Positions 9,353 to 18,079 of a DNA stretch of 64,000 nucleotides are shown piece by piece (position 1 is the stretch's first letter; every line of letters starts with the position of its first letter). Below the pieces are notes generated by a model. It saw only the letters and a list, made by a program, of their open reading frames with translations. It was not told where the DNA came from and searched no databases. The translations under genes and the position numbers were made by a program. The stretch spans positions 3,651,041 to 3,715,040 of the forward strand of contig NZ_CP159826.1 of NCBI RefSeq assembly GCF_047729875.1. Direction: 5' to 3'. The DNA comes from Marimicrobium sp913061115 (GTDB lineage: Bacteria > Pseudomonadota > Gammaproteobacteria > Pseudomonadales > Halieaceae).

Positions 9353-10203
9353 TGGAATCTTTGCAAGACGCGATCGAAAAAGCGCGCCTCGAACGAGAAG
9401 GCTTGATTGGTAAAACAGCAGCACTCGGAACGTCACAAAAAGACGCGCTGCCGGAAGAACCAACGAGAATGGAAGACTCTAAAAATGCTTTTGAGGCCGG
9501 GAGAAATCCATCGCCGTTGCGCTCACAACTCCGTTATAGTGCGACCCGCCGTGTCCAGCTGGATGAGGATGTCCTATCAATGAACCGCATTATAGCGGGG
9601 GATATTCACGACCCACGTGTAGAAGCCTACCGTCAGCTACGCAGCCAGGTGTTGATTAGCATGAAGCGCAACAACTGGCACAGCCTGGCCATAACCAGTG
9701 CCCAAGAAAATGCCGGCAAGACACTCACAGCCATCAACCTCGCGATCTGTATGTCGCAAGAGGTTACTAATACCGTCATGCTAGTTGATTTAGACTTACG
9801 CACCCCGCATGTCCACACGGCTTTGGGTATCGATATTGATAAAGGCATTGTAGATCATCTTCTCCATGACGAGCCCCTTGAGAATATCCTTGTTAACCCA
9901 GAGTTTCCGCGTTTGGTTGTGCTGCCAGGCCTACCTCAGGGCAGTCATTCCTCCGAGATTCTCTCCTCTCCCGAAATGAGTGTTTTCATGGATGAGATTA
10001 CCAACCGTTATCCGGACCGCATAATCATTTTTGACCTGCCACCCCTACTTCGAAACGATGACGCCATCGTATTTGTACCTAAAGCTGACGCCTTCTTGTT
10101 TGTGGTGGAACAAGGCGTGACGCGTGCAGACGAGATCGAGCGCTCTCTGCAATTGCTCGGGCCATCTAAAATGATGGGGACTATCCTCAACAAGGCTCGA
10201 TAG
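9352..10203 (+). CDS. CpsD/CapB-family ATPase (tyrosine autokinase-like) of the EPS locus
   Basis: The 283-residue cytoplasmic P-loop protein resembles the BY-kinase partners of Wzz proteins. Visible motifs are Walker A SAQENAGKT near residue 121, Walker A-prime MLVDLDLR near 142 and a Walker B-like IIFDLPPLL near 225. The P-loop differs from the usual SxxPGEGKT of exosortase-associated members: the Gly is Asn and the Glu is Ala, while the GKT core is kept. The C-terminus ends at LNKAR with no tyrosine cluster, so autophosphorylation in the classical way is doubtful. The start overlaps the Wzz stop by one base. Confidence 0.8.
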   Translation: MESLQDAIEKARLEREGLIGKTAALGTSQKDALPEEPTRMEDSKNAFEAGRNPSPLRSQLRYSATRRVQLDEDVLSMNRIIAGDIHDPRVEAYRQLRSQVLISMKRNNWHSLAITSAQENAGKTLTAINLAICMSQEVTNTVMLVDLDLRTPHVHTALGIDIDKGIVDHLLHDEPLENILVNPEFPRLVVLPGLPQGSHSSEILSSPEMSVFMDEITNRYPDRIIIFDLPPLLRNDDAIVFVPKADAFLFVVEQGVTRADEIERSLQLLGPSKMMGTILNKAR

Positions 10204-10222
10204 CCATCCGGAATATAAGTGT

Positions 10223-11128
10223 ATGTACACTCGTTTTTTTAGCCTAGAAGATAAACCGTTTAGCCTCATTCCGGATGGCGATGCTGTTTTTCTATCTCCC
10301 GGCCACACAGCAGCGTTTAGTATGCTGGAATTCGGCTTACTGGAGCAGGTAGGTATCACCGTTATTACGGGGGAGGTAGGTAGTGGGAAAACGACACTTG
10401 TTCGGCATCTCCTCAGTAGAATAGACTACAATCAGCTAACAGTGGGCCTCATTGGCACAGCACATAGTTCCTACGGGACGCTGCTCAAGTGGATAATCAC
10501 TGCTTTTCGAATACCCATAGAGAGCAACGACGAGAGTGCATTATTGCAGTCAGTGCAGCAATTTTTAATCGACCAATACGCCAGCGGCAAGCGCACCGTG
10601 GTGATTGTCGATGAGGCGCAAAACATGTCAACGCAAGATCTAGAATCATTGCGTCTACTGACAAATATCAACGCTGACAAAAATCAGTTATTACAAATAA
10701 TTCTGGTCGGTCAACCCGAGTTACTGCAAAAGTTTTTTGACCCGGGGATGTCTCAACTCGCTCAACGCGTTTCCGCTGAATATAACCTGAATCCGCTGAG
10801 TCTGTCTGATACCTTGGGATATGTCCGTCATCGCATTGAGTCCGTTGGCGGACAGCGTGACCTATTCGATTTGTCCTCCTTACTGGCCGTGTATTATTTT
10901 AGTGGCGGGTTACCTCGTATCATCAACACACTCTGCGATGGAGCGCTGGTGGTTGCCTACGGTAAGAGCATCGCGACGGTAAACCTACCCATTCTCTTGG
11001 AGGTCGTGAGCAGCAAACGAATTGGCGGCATACATCGCACCGGTATCGATAATCCTGAGCGAGAAGCTGTTAGAGATACGGTCCTAAAAATGAACGATGT
11101 CGATCTTCACAGCATGGTCCCGCGGTAA
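10223..11128 (+). CDS. ExeA/GspA-like AAA ATPase of exosortase/EPS loci
   Basis: The 301-residue protein matches the ATPase routinely found beside exosortases in EPS loci (ExeA-like, TIGR03015 type). It starts MYTRFFSLEDKPFSLIPD, has Walker A GEVGSGKT at residues 50-57, Walker B VVIVDEAQ at about 126-133, and a sensor region with GQPEL near 175. Its precise role in export or assembly is not established. It begins 19 bases after the CpsD-like gene. Confidence 0.85.
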   Translation: MYTRFFSLEDKPFSLIPDGDAVFLSPGHTAAFSMLEFGLLEQVGITVITGEVGSGKTTLVRHLLSRIDYNQLTVGLIGTAHSSYGTLLKWIITAFRIPIESNDESALLQSVQQFLIDQYASGKRTVVIVDEAQNMSTQDLESLRLLTNINADKNQLLQIILVGQPELLQKFFDPGMSQLAQRVSAEYNLNPLSLSDTLGYVRHRIESVGGQRDLFDLSSLLAVYYFSGGLPRIINTLCDGALVVAYGKSIATVNLPILLEVVSSKRIGGIHRTGIDNPEREAVRDTVLKMNDVDLHSMVPR

Positions 11129-11140
11129 CAGGAGCCTACA

Positions 11141-12721
11141 ATGTCAAAATTGGCACCCTTCGACGGCTCAGAGCGGGTAGTGCTGTTAATGCTGCTCGTC
11201 TCGATGGTGTCTCTAGCTTTCATCTTCGCAGATGGCTTTGTCGAGATGGAGTATCGCTGGTCATCGATGGAGCAATATAGCTACGGCTATATGGTCCCCA
11301 TCGTGGCATTGTTCCTATTATGGCAAAAAGTGGGCGAGATAAAGTCCATGGATTGGGAGCCTACCTGGTGGTCCTTCGGCTTGATGGCGCTGGCGCTACT
11401 GGGTTGGTGTCTGGGCGAGCTCAGTGCGCTGTTCATCATCGTGCACTACAGTTTTTTATTGGCGATAGTTGCCCTCACGCTAGCTGTAATTGGTTGGCGT
11501 GGTACGAGACGATTATGGGCGGCATTGCTCTACCTCGTATTTATGATCCCCTTACCAAGTTTCATTTTGCAGCAACTCTCCGCCGAGTTGCAATTGATCT
11601 CGACGCAAGTTGGCGTTGCTGTTATCCGACTAATGGATATCAGTGTATTCGCAGAGGGTAACGTTATAGACCTCGGCAGTTACCAACTCCAGGTTGTGGA
11701 GGCCTGCAGCGGCCTAAATTATCTGTTCCCGTTGATGAGCTTTGGGTTTTTGATCGCGGTGTTATATGAAGGTCGCCTCTGGCACCGCTGGCTTATTTTT
11801 TTAGCGACAATTCCTATTACGGTTTTGATGAATAGTCTACGCATCGGTATCATCGGGATAACGGTCGAATACTGGGGAATCGCTGCCGCAGAAGGGTTTT
11901 TGCATTCATTTGAAGGTTGGTTTGTGTTTATGGCGTGTCTGGCCCTGCTAACGCTATTGATTTGGGCGCTTAATCTGCGTAATGCGGATGGTCATAGTGC
12001 CCTTCATCGAATCAACCTTTTCTACCCATCTCTAGCGGAGGTAAAGCAAATTTCATCAGGCAGGCGGGCAACTAACCGCACTCTCATGGCCACCATGACC
12101 TTATGCGTGCTGGCCGCCCCTGCGAGCATAGCGCTTTTCACTGCGGAAGAAATCGTCCCCAAACGCGAGCTCTTTTCGCAATTCCCGTTGATTAAAGACA
12201 ATTGGGTTGGCCAGGAAAGCAGTATCGAAGAGCGAATCCTAAATAAGCTGTTGCTCTCCGACTACATCCTTGCTGATTATCATCGTACTGGTGACCCGTT
12301 GCCGGTTAACTTGTACGTGGCCTACTATGGCTCGCAACGCACTGGTGCTGCCATTCACTCGCCGCGCAGCTGCATACCAGGTGGGGGCTGGGAAATCACA
12401 GACCTGAAGCAGGTAGAGCTGTCTGACTCCTTGGGGATGGACGCGCCTTCCGTTAACAGAACCATCATTCAACTGGGTAACCAGCGTCAGCTAGTCTATT
12501 ACTGGTTTCAACAACGCGGTCGCACTTTCACAAGTGAATATATAGCCAAGTGGTACCTTTTTCAGGACGGACTCACCATGTCACGCAGTGACGGTGCATT
12601 GGTACGCCTCATTACGCCTATACCACCCGATACCGATGAGGCAGCCGCAGACGAGCGGTTACAAGTATTCCTGCGCGAGTTTTATCCTGAACTCGGCCGA
12701 TTCATTCCGGGCGGGAGCTGA
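11141..12721 (+). CDS. Exosortase fused to a C-terminal EpsI domain
   Basis: The 526-residue inner-membrane protein has about eight hydrophobic helices in the first 280 residues carrying the exosortase catalytic triad: C189 in VEACSGLNYL, R234 in NSLRIG and H255 in LHSFEGW. A further helix near 315-335 leads to a periplasmic EpsI-type domain with HSPRSCIPGGGWEI (C411). Exosortases process proteins with C-terminal PEP-CTERM-like sorting signals, and EpsH/EpsI pairs are also needed for EPS production. The fused form resembles the XrtA and XrtD subfamilies; sequence alone does not decide which. No sorting-signal substrate was seen in this window. Confidence 0.9.
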   Translation: MSKLAPFDGSERVVLLMLLVSMVSLAFIFADGFVEMEYRWSSMEQYSYGYMVPIVALFLLWQKVGEIKSMDWEPTWWSFGLMALALLGWCLGELSALFIIVHYSFLLAIVALTLAVIGWRGTRRLWAALLYLVFMIPLPSFILQQLSAELQLISTQVGVAVIRLMDISVFAEGNVIDLGSYQLQVVEACSGLNYLFPLMSFGFLIAVLYEGRLWHRWLIFLATIPITVLMNSLRIGIIGITVEYWGIAAAEGFLHSFEGWFVFMACLALLTLLIWALNLRNADGHSALHRINLFYPSLAEVKQISSGRRATNRTLMATMTLCVLAAPASIALFTAEEIVPKRELFSQFPLIKDNWVGQESSIEERILNKLLLSDYILADYHRTGDPLPVNLYVAYYGSQRTGAAIHSPRSCIPGGGWEITDLKQVELSDSLGMDAPSVNRTIIQLGNQRQLVYYWFQQRGRTFTSEYIAKWYLFQDGLTMSRSDGALVRLITPIPPDTDEAAADERLQVFLREFYPELGRFIPGGS

Positions 12722-12729
12722 GAACTACG

Positions 12730-14352
12730 ATGCAGCTTCTGTATTTGTACGGTTTTTTTCTAGCGCTATTGTCATCGCTAGTATTAATTCCGATTTTAAT
12801 GAAATACGCGAGCCAACTGGGTTTAGTAGACAACCCCGCCGGGAACGCACGAAAACTCCATAAAGCTCCGATGCCGCGCAGTGGTGGGCTAGGCATTATT
12901 ATTCCAACAGCCGTCGCGATACTTGTCGTCTTGCCATGGGATGACTCCGTTGTTAGCTTCCTATTCAGTAGCCTAGTCATTATCGGGTTTGGCTTGCTGG
13001 ATGATGTTATAGAGCTGAAGCCCATTCAAAAGCTCGTCGGGCAAGCATTGGGTGTCACTCTCGCCATGGTCGGCGGCATGATCATCAGCAATGTCCCTTT
13101 TATAGACAACGCTCCAACTTGGATTAGCTACGCACTGACCTTTGCCTTCGTTATGGCCGTTATTAACGGCGTGAATTTTTCTGATGGTATGGACGGACTG
13201 GCCGCCGGCACAACACTTATGGCGCTAGTAGTGATCTTCTTACTGGCGGTAGACAGCAGTAACCTCCTGGTCGCGATTATTGCCGCGTCCATCTGTGCGG
13301 CACTAGTCGGATTTTTACGCTTCAACACACACCCGGCAACCATTTTTATGGGTGATGCCGGAAGCCAGTTTCTAGGTTTTAGTGTCGCATGGCTGGCCAT
13401 AACCGTGAGTCAAGCCGAAACATCAACTCTGACCCCTTTAATGCCATTACTTATTTTGGGTATTCCGATTATGGATGTCCTACAGGTTATTTGTGTACGG
13501 ATCAAAAAGAGGCTGCCGCTACCCGGCCCTGACAAAGAACATTTCCATCACCAAATCGGCAAACTCGGCTTGCGACAGAACGGGGTAGTGGCGGCTATCT
13601 ACCTGTTGCAGCTCATACTACTTTCGGGCGCTTTCTTGCTGCAACATGGTTCAGACATCACAGTGCTCGGTTTTTACATCTGTTACCTGATGGTCGTTTT
13701 AGGCGTGTTATACATAGTACACGCGCAGGGTTGGAGAATGAGAGGGGCGAACACGTTTGACGGCATTAACCGGCGAAACGGGATCTTCAGGCAAGTAAGT
13801 TTTTTGCACCCTTATTCAGGAAAATTTTTTGGCATCGTAACAGCCGCTCTCTTATGTCTGTTTGCGGTGATGTCTACGGAAATGCCAAAAGGCTTTATTT
13901 ACATAGCCCTAGCTCTGGCGACTAGCATATTGTGTCTCAGGCTCGCTGTCCGCGGCCGATTCGCGCTGTTAATTGCTAGGGTATCGACCTACGCGGCAAC
14001 GACATTCTGCGTCTATGGCATGGCGCTATCATCACCTCCTCACGAAACATTTGGGATTTTTAACCTGCTTCTTATTGCTTTGACCATAGCGTTAGCTTTA
14101 TCCATCCGTACCACTCGCAAGAAATATTTCTGGCTGACTCCACAAGACTTGCTTGTGCTGTTTTTCGTCATATTACTCGCTCCTTCGCTGTCATTGGATC
14201 TTGGCCCGAACGTGAACTCCGGCGCCCTCATTTTTCATACCATCTTATTACTCTACATCTGCGAATATGTACTCGCTAGGGGCCATGTTGCCCAGAGGCG
14301 CCTTACTACTGCAGCGTTATTTTCGTTATTTCTTCTTGCGATAAATCTTTGA
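12730..14352 (+). CDS. WecA/MraY-like undecaprenyl-phosphate sugar-1-phosphate transferase with long C-terminal extension
   Basis: The N-terminal 300 residues are a polytopic transferase of the WecA type: DD at 91-92 (GFGLLDDVIE), NFSDGMDGLAAG with D152 and D155, FMGDAGS with D209, and the histidine motif HFHH at 271-274. It should load the first sugar phosphate, probably a HexNAc-1-phosphate, onto undecaprenyl phosphate. The product is 540 residues, against about 350 for WecA; residues from about 345 on are additional hydrophobic helices of unknown role. It follows the exosortase by eight bases. Confidence 0.87.
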   Translation: MQLLYLYGFFLALLSSLVLIPILMKYASQLGLVDNPAGNARKLHKAPMPRSGGLGIIIPTAVAILVVLPWDDSVVSFLFSSLVIIGFGLLDDVIELKPIQKLVGQALGVTLAMVGGMIISNVPFIDNAPTWISYALTFAFVMAVINGVNFSDGMDGLAAGTTLMALVVIFLLAVDSSNLLVAIIAASICAALVGFLRFNTHPATIFMGDAGSQFLGFSVAWLAITVSQAETSTLTPLMPLLILGIPIMDVLQVICVRIKKRLPLPGPDKEHFHHQIGKLGLRQNGVVAAIYLLQLILLSGAFLLQHGSDITVLGFYICYLMVVLGVLYIVHAQGWRMRGANTFDGINRRNGIFRQVSFLHPYSGKFFGIVTAALLCLFAVMSTEMPKGFIYIALALATSILCLRLAVRGRFALLIARVSTYAATTFCVYGMALSSPPHETFGIFNLLLIALTIALALSIRTTRKKYFWLTPQDLLVLFFVILLAPSLSLDLGPNVNSGALIFHTILLLYICEYVLARGHVAQRRLTTAALFSLFLLAINL

Positions 14353-14392
14353 TCTTTCTGCTCAGCAATAGCACAACTAAGAGGCCGTATTA

Positions 14393-16783
14393 ATGCAGTA
14401 TAAATCCTTCGTCATTACTGTTCTGACACAGCTGATGCTTATAACCCTTCTTGGGGCATGCTCTTCAAGCGAGGAGCAGCAAGCGAACTATCTAAATCGT
14501 GCGCAAGAACAGTATGACGCCGATGATTCTAAAAAAGCTCGCCTAGAACTACGTAATGTTTTGCAGATCAACCCCTACAACCCCCAAGCTCGCTACCTGT
14601 TAGCGCTTATCCATGCGCAAGATGCTAACTGGCGTGAGGTTTCGAAAAATCTGAGCCTAGCGATCGAGTACGCCCCTGATTTTATAGATCCGCGCATAAA
14701 AATGGGGGGTCTCCTATTCCGCTATGGGCCCAGCGCTGATGAGAAAACCTTAGAGCAAGCGGATGCTGTACTGGCTCTAGATCCTGACAATGCAGATGCC
14801 CGCGCACTCCGCGCTGTTGTATTTCAACGCCAAGGAGAAGAGGCAGACGCGATCAGCGAGGCACAGCTCGCGTTAGATAGCGTGCCTGGGCACGTCGGCG
14901 CCAGTTCCGTGATGGTGAAAGTTTACACAGATCAAGATGCTGAGCTGGCGCTTGCGTACATTGACACAAGCATTGAAATAAACCCTTCCGATAGTGTTGC
15001 CAAAGAGGTGAAACTGGCCCTATTGAATAGACAGGACGAAACTGCTGCGGCCATCGCTTTGTACAACGAGCTTATTGCTGACGACCCAGAAAACATCGTG
15101 TATTACGTTCGCTTGTTGGCGTATCTTAGCGAGAAAGATCGTGACGACGAGGCGGATGCACTACTAAGTAGTCTCGCCATATCGCCTCGTGACAGTATCG
15201 ATTTCAAGATCTGGCTAGCCCAAGCGCTGAATCGGAAGAATCTACTAGATATTGCAGAAAATACGGTTAAAGGCTTTATTATCGATTACCCAGAAGAGTA
15301 TGAACTGCGTTTTGCACTATCGCGAATATATATGACATCGGACCGGACGGCGTCCAACAACGTTTTGCGAGAAATTATCGCACTTGATGTGGATGGTGCT
15401 GATGCACAATCGGCTCGCGGTGCTATTGCTGCTTTCGCGTGGATGTTAGACAACGATCGAGCTACTGCAGAGGCGATGGCAAATGAGATGTTGGTAATCG
15501 AAGAGGGCAATCACCATGCGTTGCAGTTAAGAGCGATCTTCAGACTCTTAGACAACAATAATATAGGTGCCATCTCCGATCTACGCGCTGTCTTGAAATC
15601 TAATCCAACGTCGGTTGCTTCACTTCTCATGCTGGGCGAAGCACATACGGCAAATAATTCTATGGATCTTGCCCTTGATGCTTATCGCAGTGCACTTGAG
15701 TTGTCGCCTAACGACGGCACTGGGGTGCAAAAAATCTCTCAGCTGTTGATCAACCAGGGCAACTACACTGCCGCAGAATCGATACTGATAAGCCATCTGG
15801 AACAATTTCCGGCAAATGCAGATGCTCATGTTTTATTAATCGAATCTTATATTTTGCAGCAACGCTGGAATGACGCATTAACCGTCACAAGAGAACTAGA
15901 GAAGCAAGACCAGCAGCTGGCACGAGGTGTTTACCTAAGGGGTCGTGTGCTATACGCGAGCAAGGAATATCCCGCTGCAATAACAGCATTTGAGGAAGTC
16001 CTCCAGCTTGAGCCAAGTGCAGTCGAAGCGCTTTCATATCTCGTCAATACAATGCTCGTAACAGGAGAGGTCAGTGGCGCAGAAGCGTACTTGTTGAAGC
16101 ATATAGAAGCTTACCCACAGCAAGTACATCCCCTCGAACTACAGGGCTCTGTCTATCTGAGCTCCGGAGATTTTGACGCCGCCATCGAGAGCTATCGAGC
16201 GGCACTTTTAATCGACCCTCAACGCGGGTCCGCTCAAGTCGCGCTGGGTAGAGCACTTCAAGCAAAAGGTGACTTACTCGCTGCGCTTAAAGCGTATGAC
16301 GATGGCCTGCAATTGTGGCCGAAGAATGTCGACCTGTTGACTCTCAAAGCTGGATTACTCGAGGCTCTGAAGCGACACCAAGACGCCGTAGATGGCTACA
16401 ACGCAGTGTTGGCCATCAACGAAGATGAAGTGATTGCATCTAACAACCTGGCCATGCTTCTAATAGATTACTTTCCCAGTGAGGAAAGCTTTGCTCGAGC
16501 GTTTCAGTTAACCAGTAAGTTCGAAGATACCAATATAGCTGTCCTGTTGGATACTCGCGGCTGGCTGTACTACCACATGGAAGATTACGTTAGTGCTAAG
16601 CGAGTGCTAAAACGAGCTGTTGCAGCAGATGGTGACGAAAGTATATTTCGATTCCATTTGGGAATGGCGTATTACAGGCTCGGGGATAATACATCTGCCA
16701 AAATAGAACTAGAAAAATCTCTTGCTAACGATGCGAAATTTGTGGGCTCTGATGAGGCGTCTGAATTAGTAAAGAAACTTTAA
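14393..16783 (+). CDS. TPR-repeat lipoprotein of the exosortase/EPS locus (PrsT-like)
   Basis: The 796-residue protein has a lipoprotein signal with lipobox LLGAC (C23) and then TPR-like helical repeats along its whole length, for example YLLALIHAQDANWREV, ALDAYRSALELSPND and AIESYRAALLIDPQRG, the last in a near-consensus TPR. This is the architecture of the giant TPR lipoprotein (TIGR02917 type) that accompanies exosortase EPS loci. It probably sits at the periplasmic face as a scaffold for export or polymer assembly. It is the last gene of the core operon and converges on a glycosyltransferase. Confidence 0.85.
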   Translation: MQYKSFVITVLTQLMLITLLGACSSSEEQQANYLNRAQEQYDADDSKKARLELRNVLQINPYNPQARYLLALIHAQDANWREVSKNLSLAIEYAPDFIDPRIKMGGLLFRYGPSADEKTLEQADAVLALDPDNADARALRAVVFQRQGEEADAISEAQLALDSVPGHVGASSVMVKVYTDQDAELALAYIDTSIEINPSDSVAKEVKLALLNRQDETAAAIALYNELIADDPENIVYYVRLLAYLSEKDRDDEADALLSSLAISPRDSIDFKIWLAQALNRKNLLDIAENTVKGFIIDYPEEYELRFALSRIYMTSDRTASNNVLREIIALDVDGADAQSARGAIAAFAWMLDNDRATAEAMANEMLVIEEGNHHALQLRAIFRLLDNNNIGAISDLRAVLKSNPTSVASLLMLGEAHTANNSMDLALDAYRSALELSPNDGTGVQKISQLLINQGNYTAAESILISHLEQFPANADAHVLLIESYILQQRWNDALTVTRELEKQDQQLARGVYLRGRVLYASKEYPAAITAFEEVLQLEPSAVEALSYLVNTMLVTGEVSGAEAYLLKHIEAYPQQVHPLELQGSVYLSSGDFDAAIESYRAALLIDPQRGSAQVALGRALQAKGDLLAALKAYDDGLQLWPKNVDLLTLKAGLLEALKRHQDAVDGYNAVLAINEDEVIASNNLAMLLIDYFPSEESFARAFQLTSKFEDTNIAVLLDTRGWLYYHMEDYVSAKRVLKRAVAADGDESIFRFHLGMAYYRLGDNTSAKIELEKSLANDAKFVGSDEASELVKKL

Positions 16784-16882
16784 ACCTTGACGCTGGATTA
16801 ATTACTGGCTAGCTGGCATTAATAATTGATATAGGCGGGGCTCGACTAGACTGCTCAGCTATGTCCACAGTCTTCTTAATGG

Positions 16883-18079
16883 CTATAAAAACAACAGCCG
16901 ATAAGCCTCGAGCAATTTCGGCTCCTCGTATTTCCATTCTAATTCAGTAATAATGCGATTTCGACCAAAATCACCCATAGCCTTTCGCTTTACCTGATCG
17001 TCAAGTAACAAGAGTATTTTCTCCGCTAAGTCTTTCGTATCATTCCTGCGTGCATAGAGAGATGCCTCCTGAGCTGAAAAGCGCCCTTCGCTTAAATCGA
17101 ACTGCACAATGGGCTTGGCCAACGCCATATATTCCATGATTTTATTCATCGTGGACTTATCGTTCATCTCGTTGGCCACGTCAGGATTTACACAAACATC
17201 TGCTGTATTGAGCATTTCCAGCATCTGCTGATCTGAAACGCGTCCGGTAAACGTAACATAGTCCTCTATCCCTAACGCCTTCGCATAGGCCTGCAGGCTA
17301 GTGAGCTCTGTTCCGCCTCCTACCAGCCCGAAGTGCACATCAGTTCGGTTTTTTTGTTCTACAATATAGTGCAGAGCTCGCAACAAGTAATCGATGCCTT
17401 CTTGCTTACCCATCACTCCCACATAACCGACTAAATGTTTTCGACCTTTTTTAAGGGCGAGTACTGGTTCAATGATCTTTAATCGATTAAGTTTCGGACC
17501 GCTTCTAACAACTGTCACTTTGTCGGGGTGCATACCACCGCGCTCTATGGCTATCTGCTTGTAAGATTCGTTGGTGGCGATAGATCTATCAGCTGTTTTG
17601 AACGTGAGTCTCTCGCAAAGTAGCATTAACCGATAAAAAAAATCGCGCCGACCGAACTTAGCTTCATAGAGCTCAGGGTTAATGTCATGGTGATCGAAAA
17701 GAAATTTCTTGTGAAAAAAGAATTTGAAAAATCCACCGACAAGAAAGATCAAGTCCGGTGGATTACAAGCATGAATTGCATCAAAGCCATGGCTGAATAA
17801 CACTTTGAACGACAGGTAAAACTCCCAATATAGCGCTACACCGTATTCTAGCGCATAGCCTAGAGCACCTTCAGCCTCCGGCGGTAACGGATGCCGGTAG
17901 ATATGGATCCCATCTAGGCATTCATACTTTTCTTCATAACCTTTGCCGGTAGGGCAGATAATAGCAACTTGGTATCCATTTTGATGCAGCGTTGTCGCCT
18001 CCTGCCAGACTCGGCGATCGAATGGAGAAGGAAGATTTTCAACTATAAAAAGGATTCGCTTACCAGCAGATGCCATCAT
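16883..18079 (-). CDS. Glycosyltransferase family 4 protein
   Basis: The 398-residue GT-B glycosyltransferase starts with an N-terminal domain containing ENLPSPFDRRVWQEATTL and has the C-terminal donor-site region with GLVGGG near 255, YVTFTGRVSDQQM near 280 and VNPDVANEMNDKSTMNKIMEYMA around 310-330, where the glutamate of the EX7E-type motif lies. It should transfer a sugar from an activated donor onto the lipid-linked repeat. The start ATG 18079 follows AGGGCGG and lies inside the algD-like gene, whose stop is at 18060, so the two are translationally coupled. Donor and acceptor are unknown. Confidence 0.88.
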   Translation of the reverse strand: MMASAGKRILFIVENLPSPFDRRVWQEATTLHQNGYQVAIICPTGKGYEEKYECLDGIHIYRHPLPPEAEGALGYALEYGVALYWEFYLSFKVLFSHGFDAIHACNPPDLIFLVGGFFKFFFHKKFLFDHHDINPELYEAKFGRRDFFYRLMLLCERLTFKTADRSIATNESYKQIAIERGGMHPDKVTVVRSGPKLNRLKIIEPVLALKKGRKHLVGYVGVMGKQEGIDYLLRALHYIVEQKNRTDVHFGLVGGGTELTSLQAYAKALGIEDYVTFTGRVSDQQMLEMLNTADVCVNPDVANEMNDKSTMNKIMEYMALAKPIVQFDLSEGRFSAQEASLYARRNDTKDLAEKILLLLDDQVKRKAMGDFGRNRIITELEWKYEEPKLLEAYRLLFL

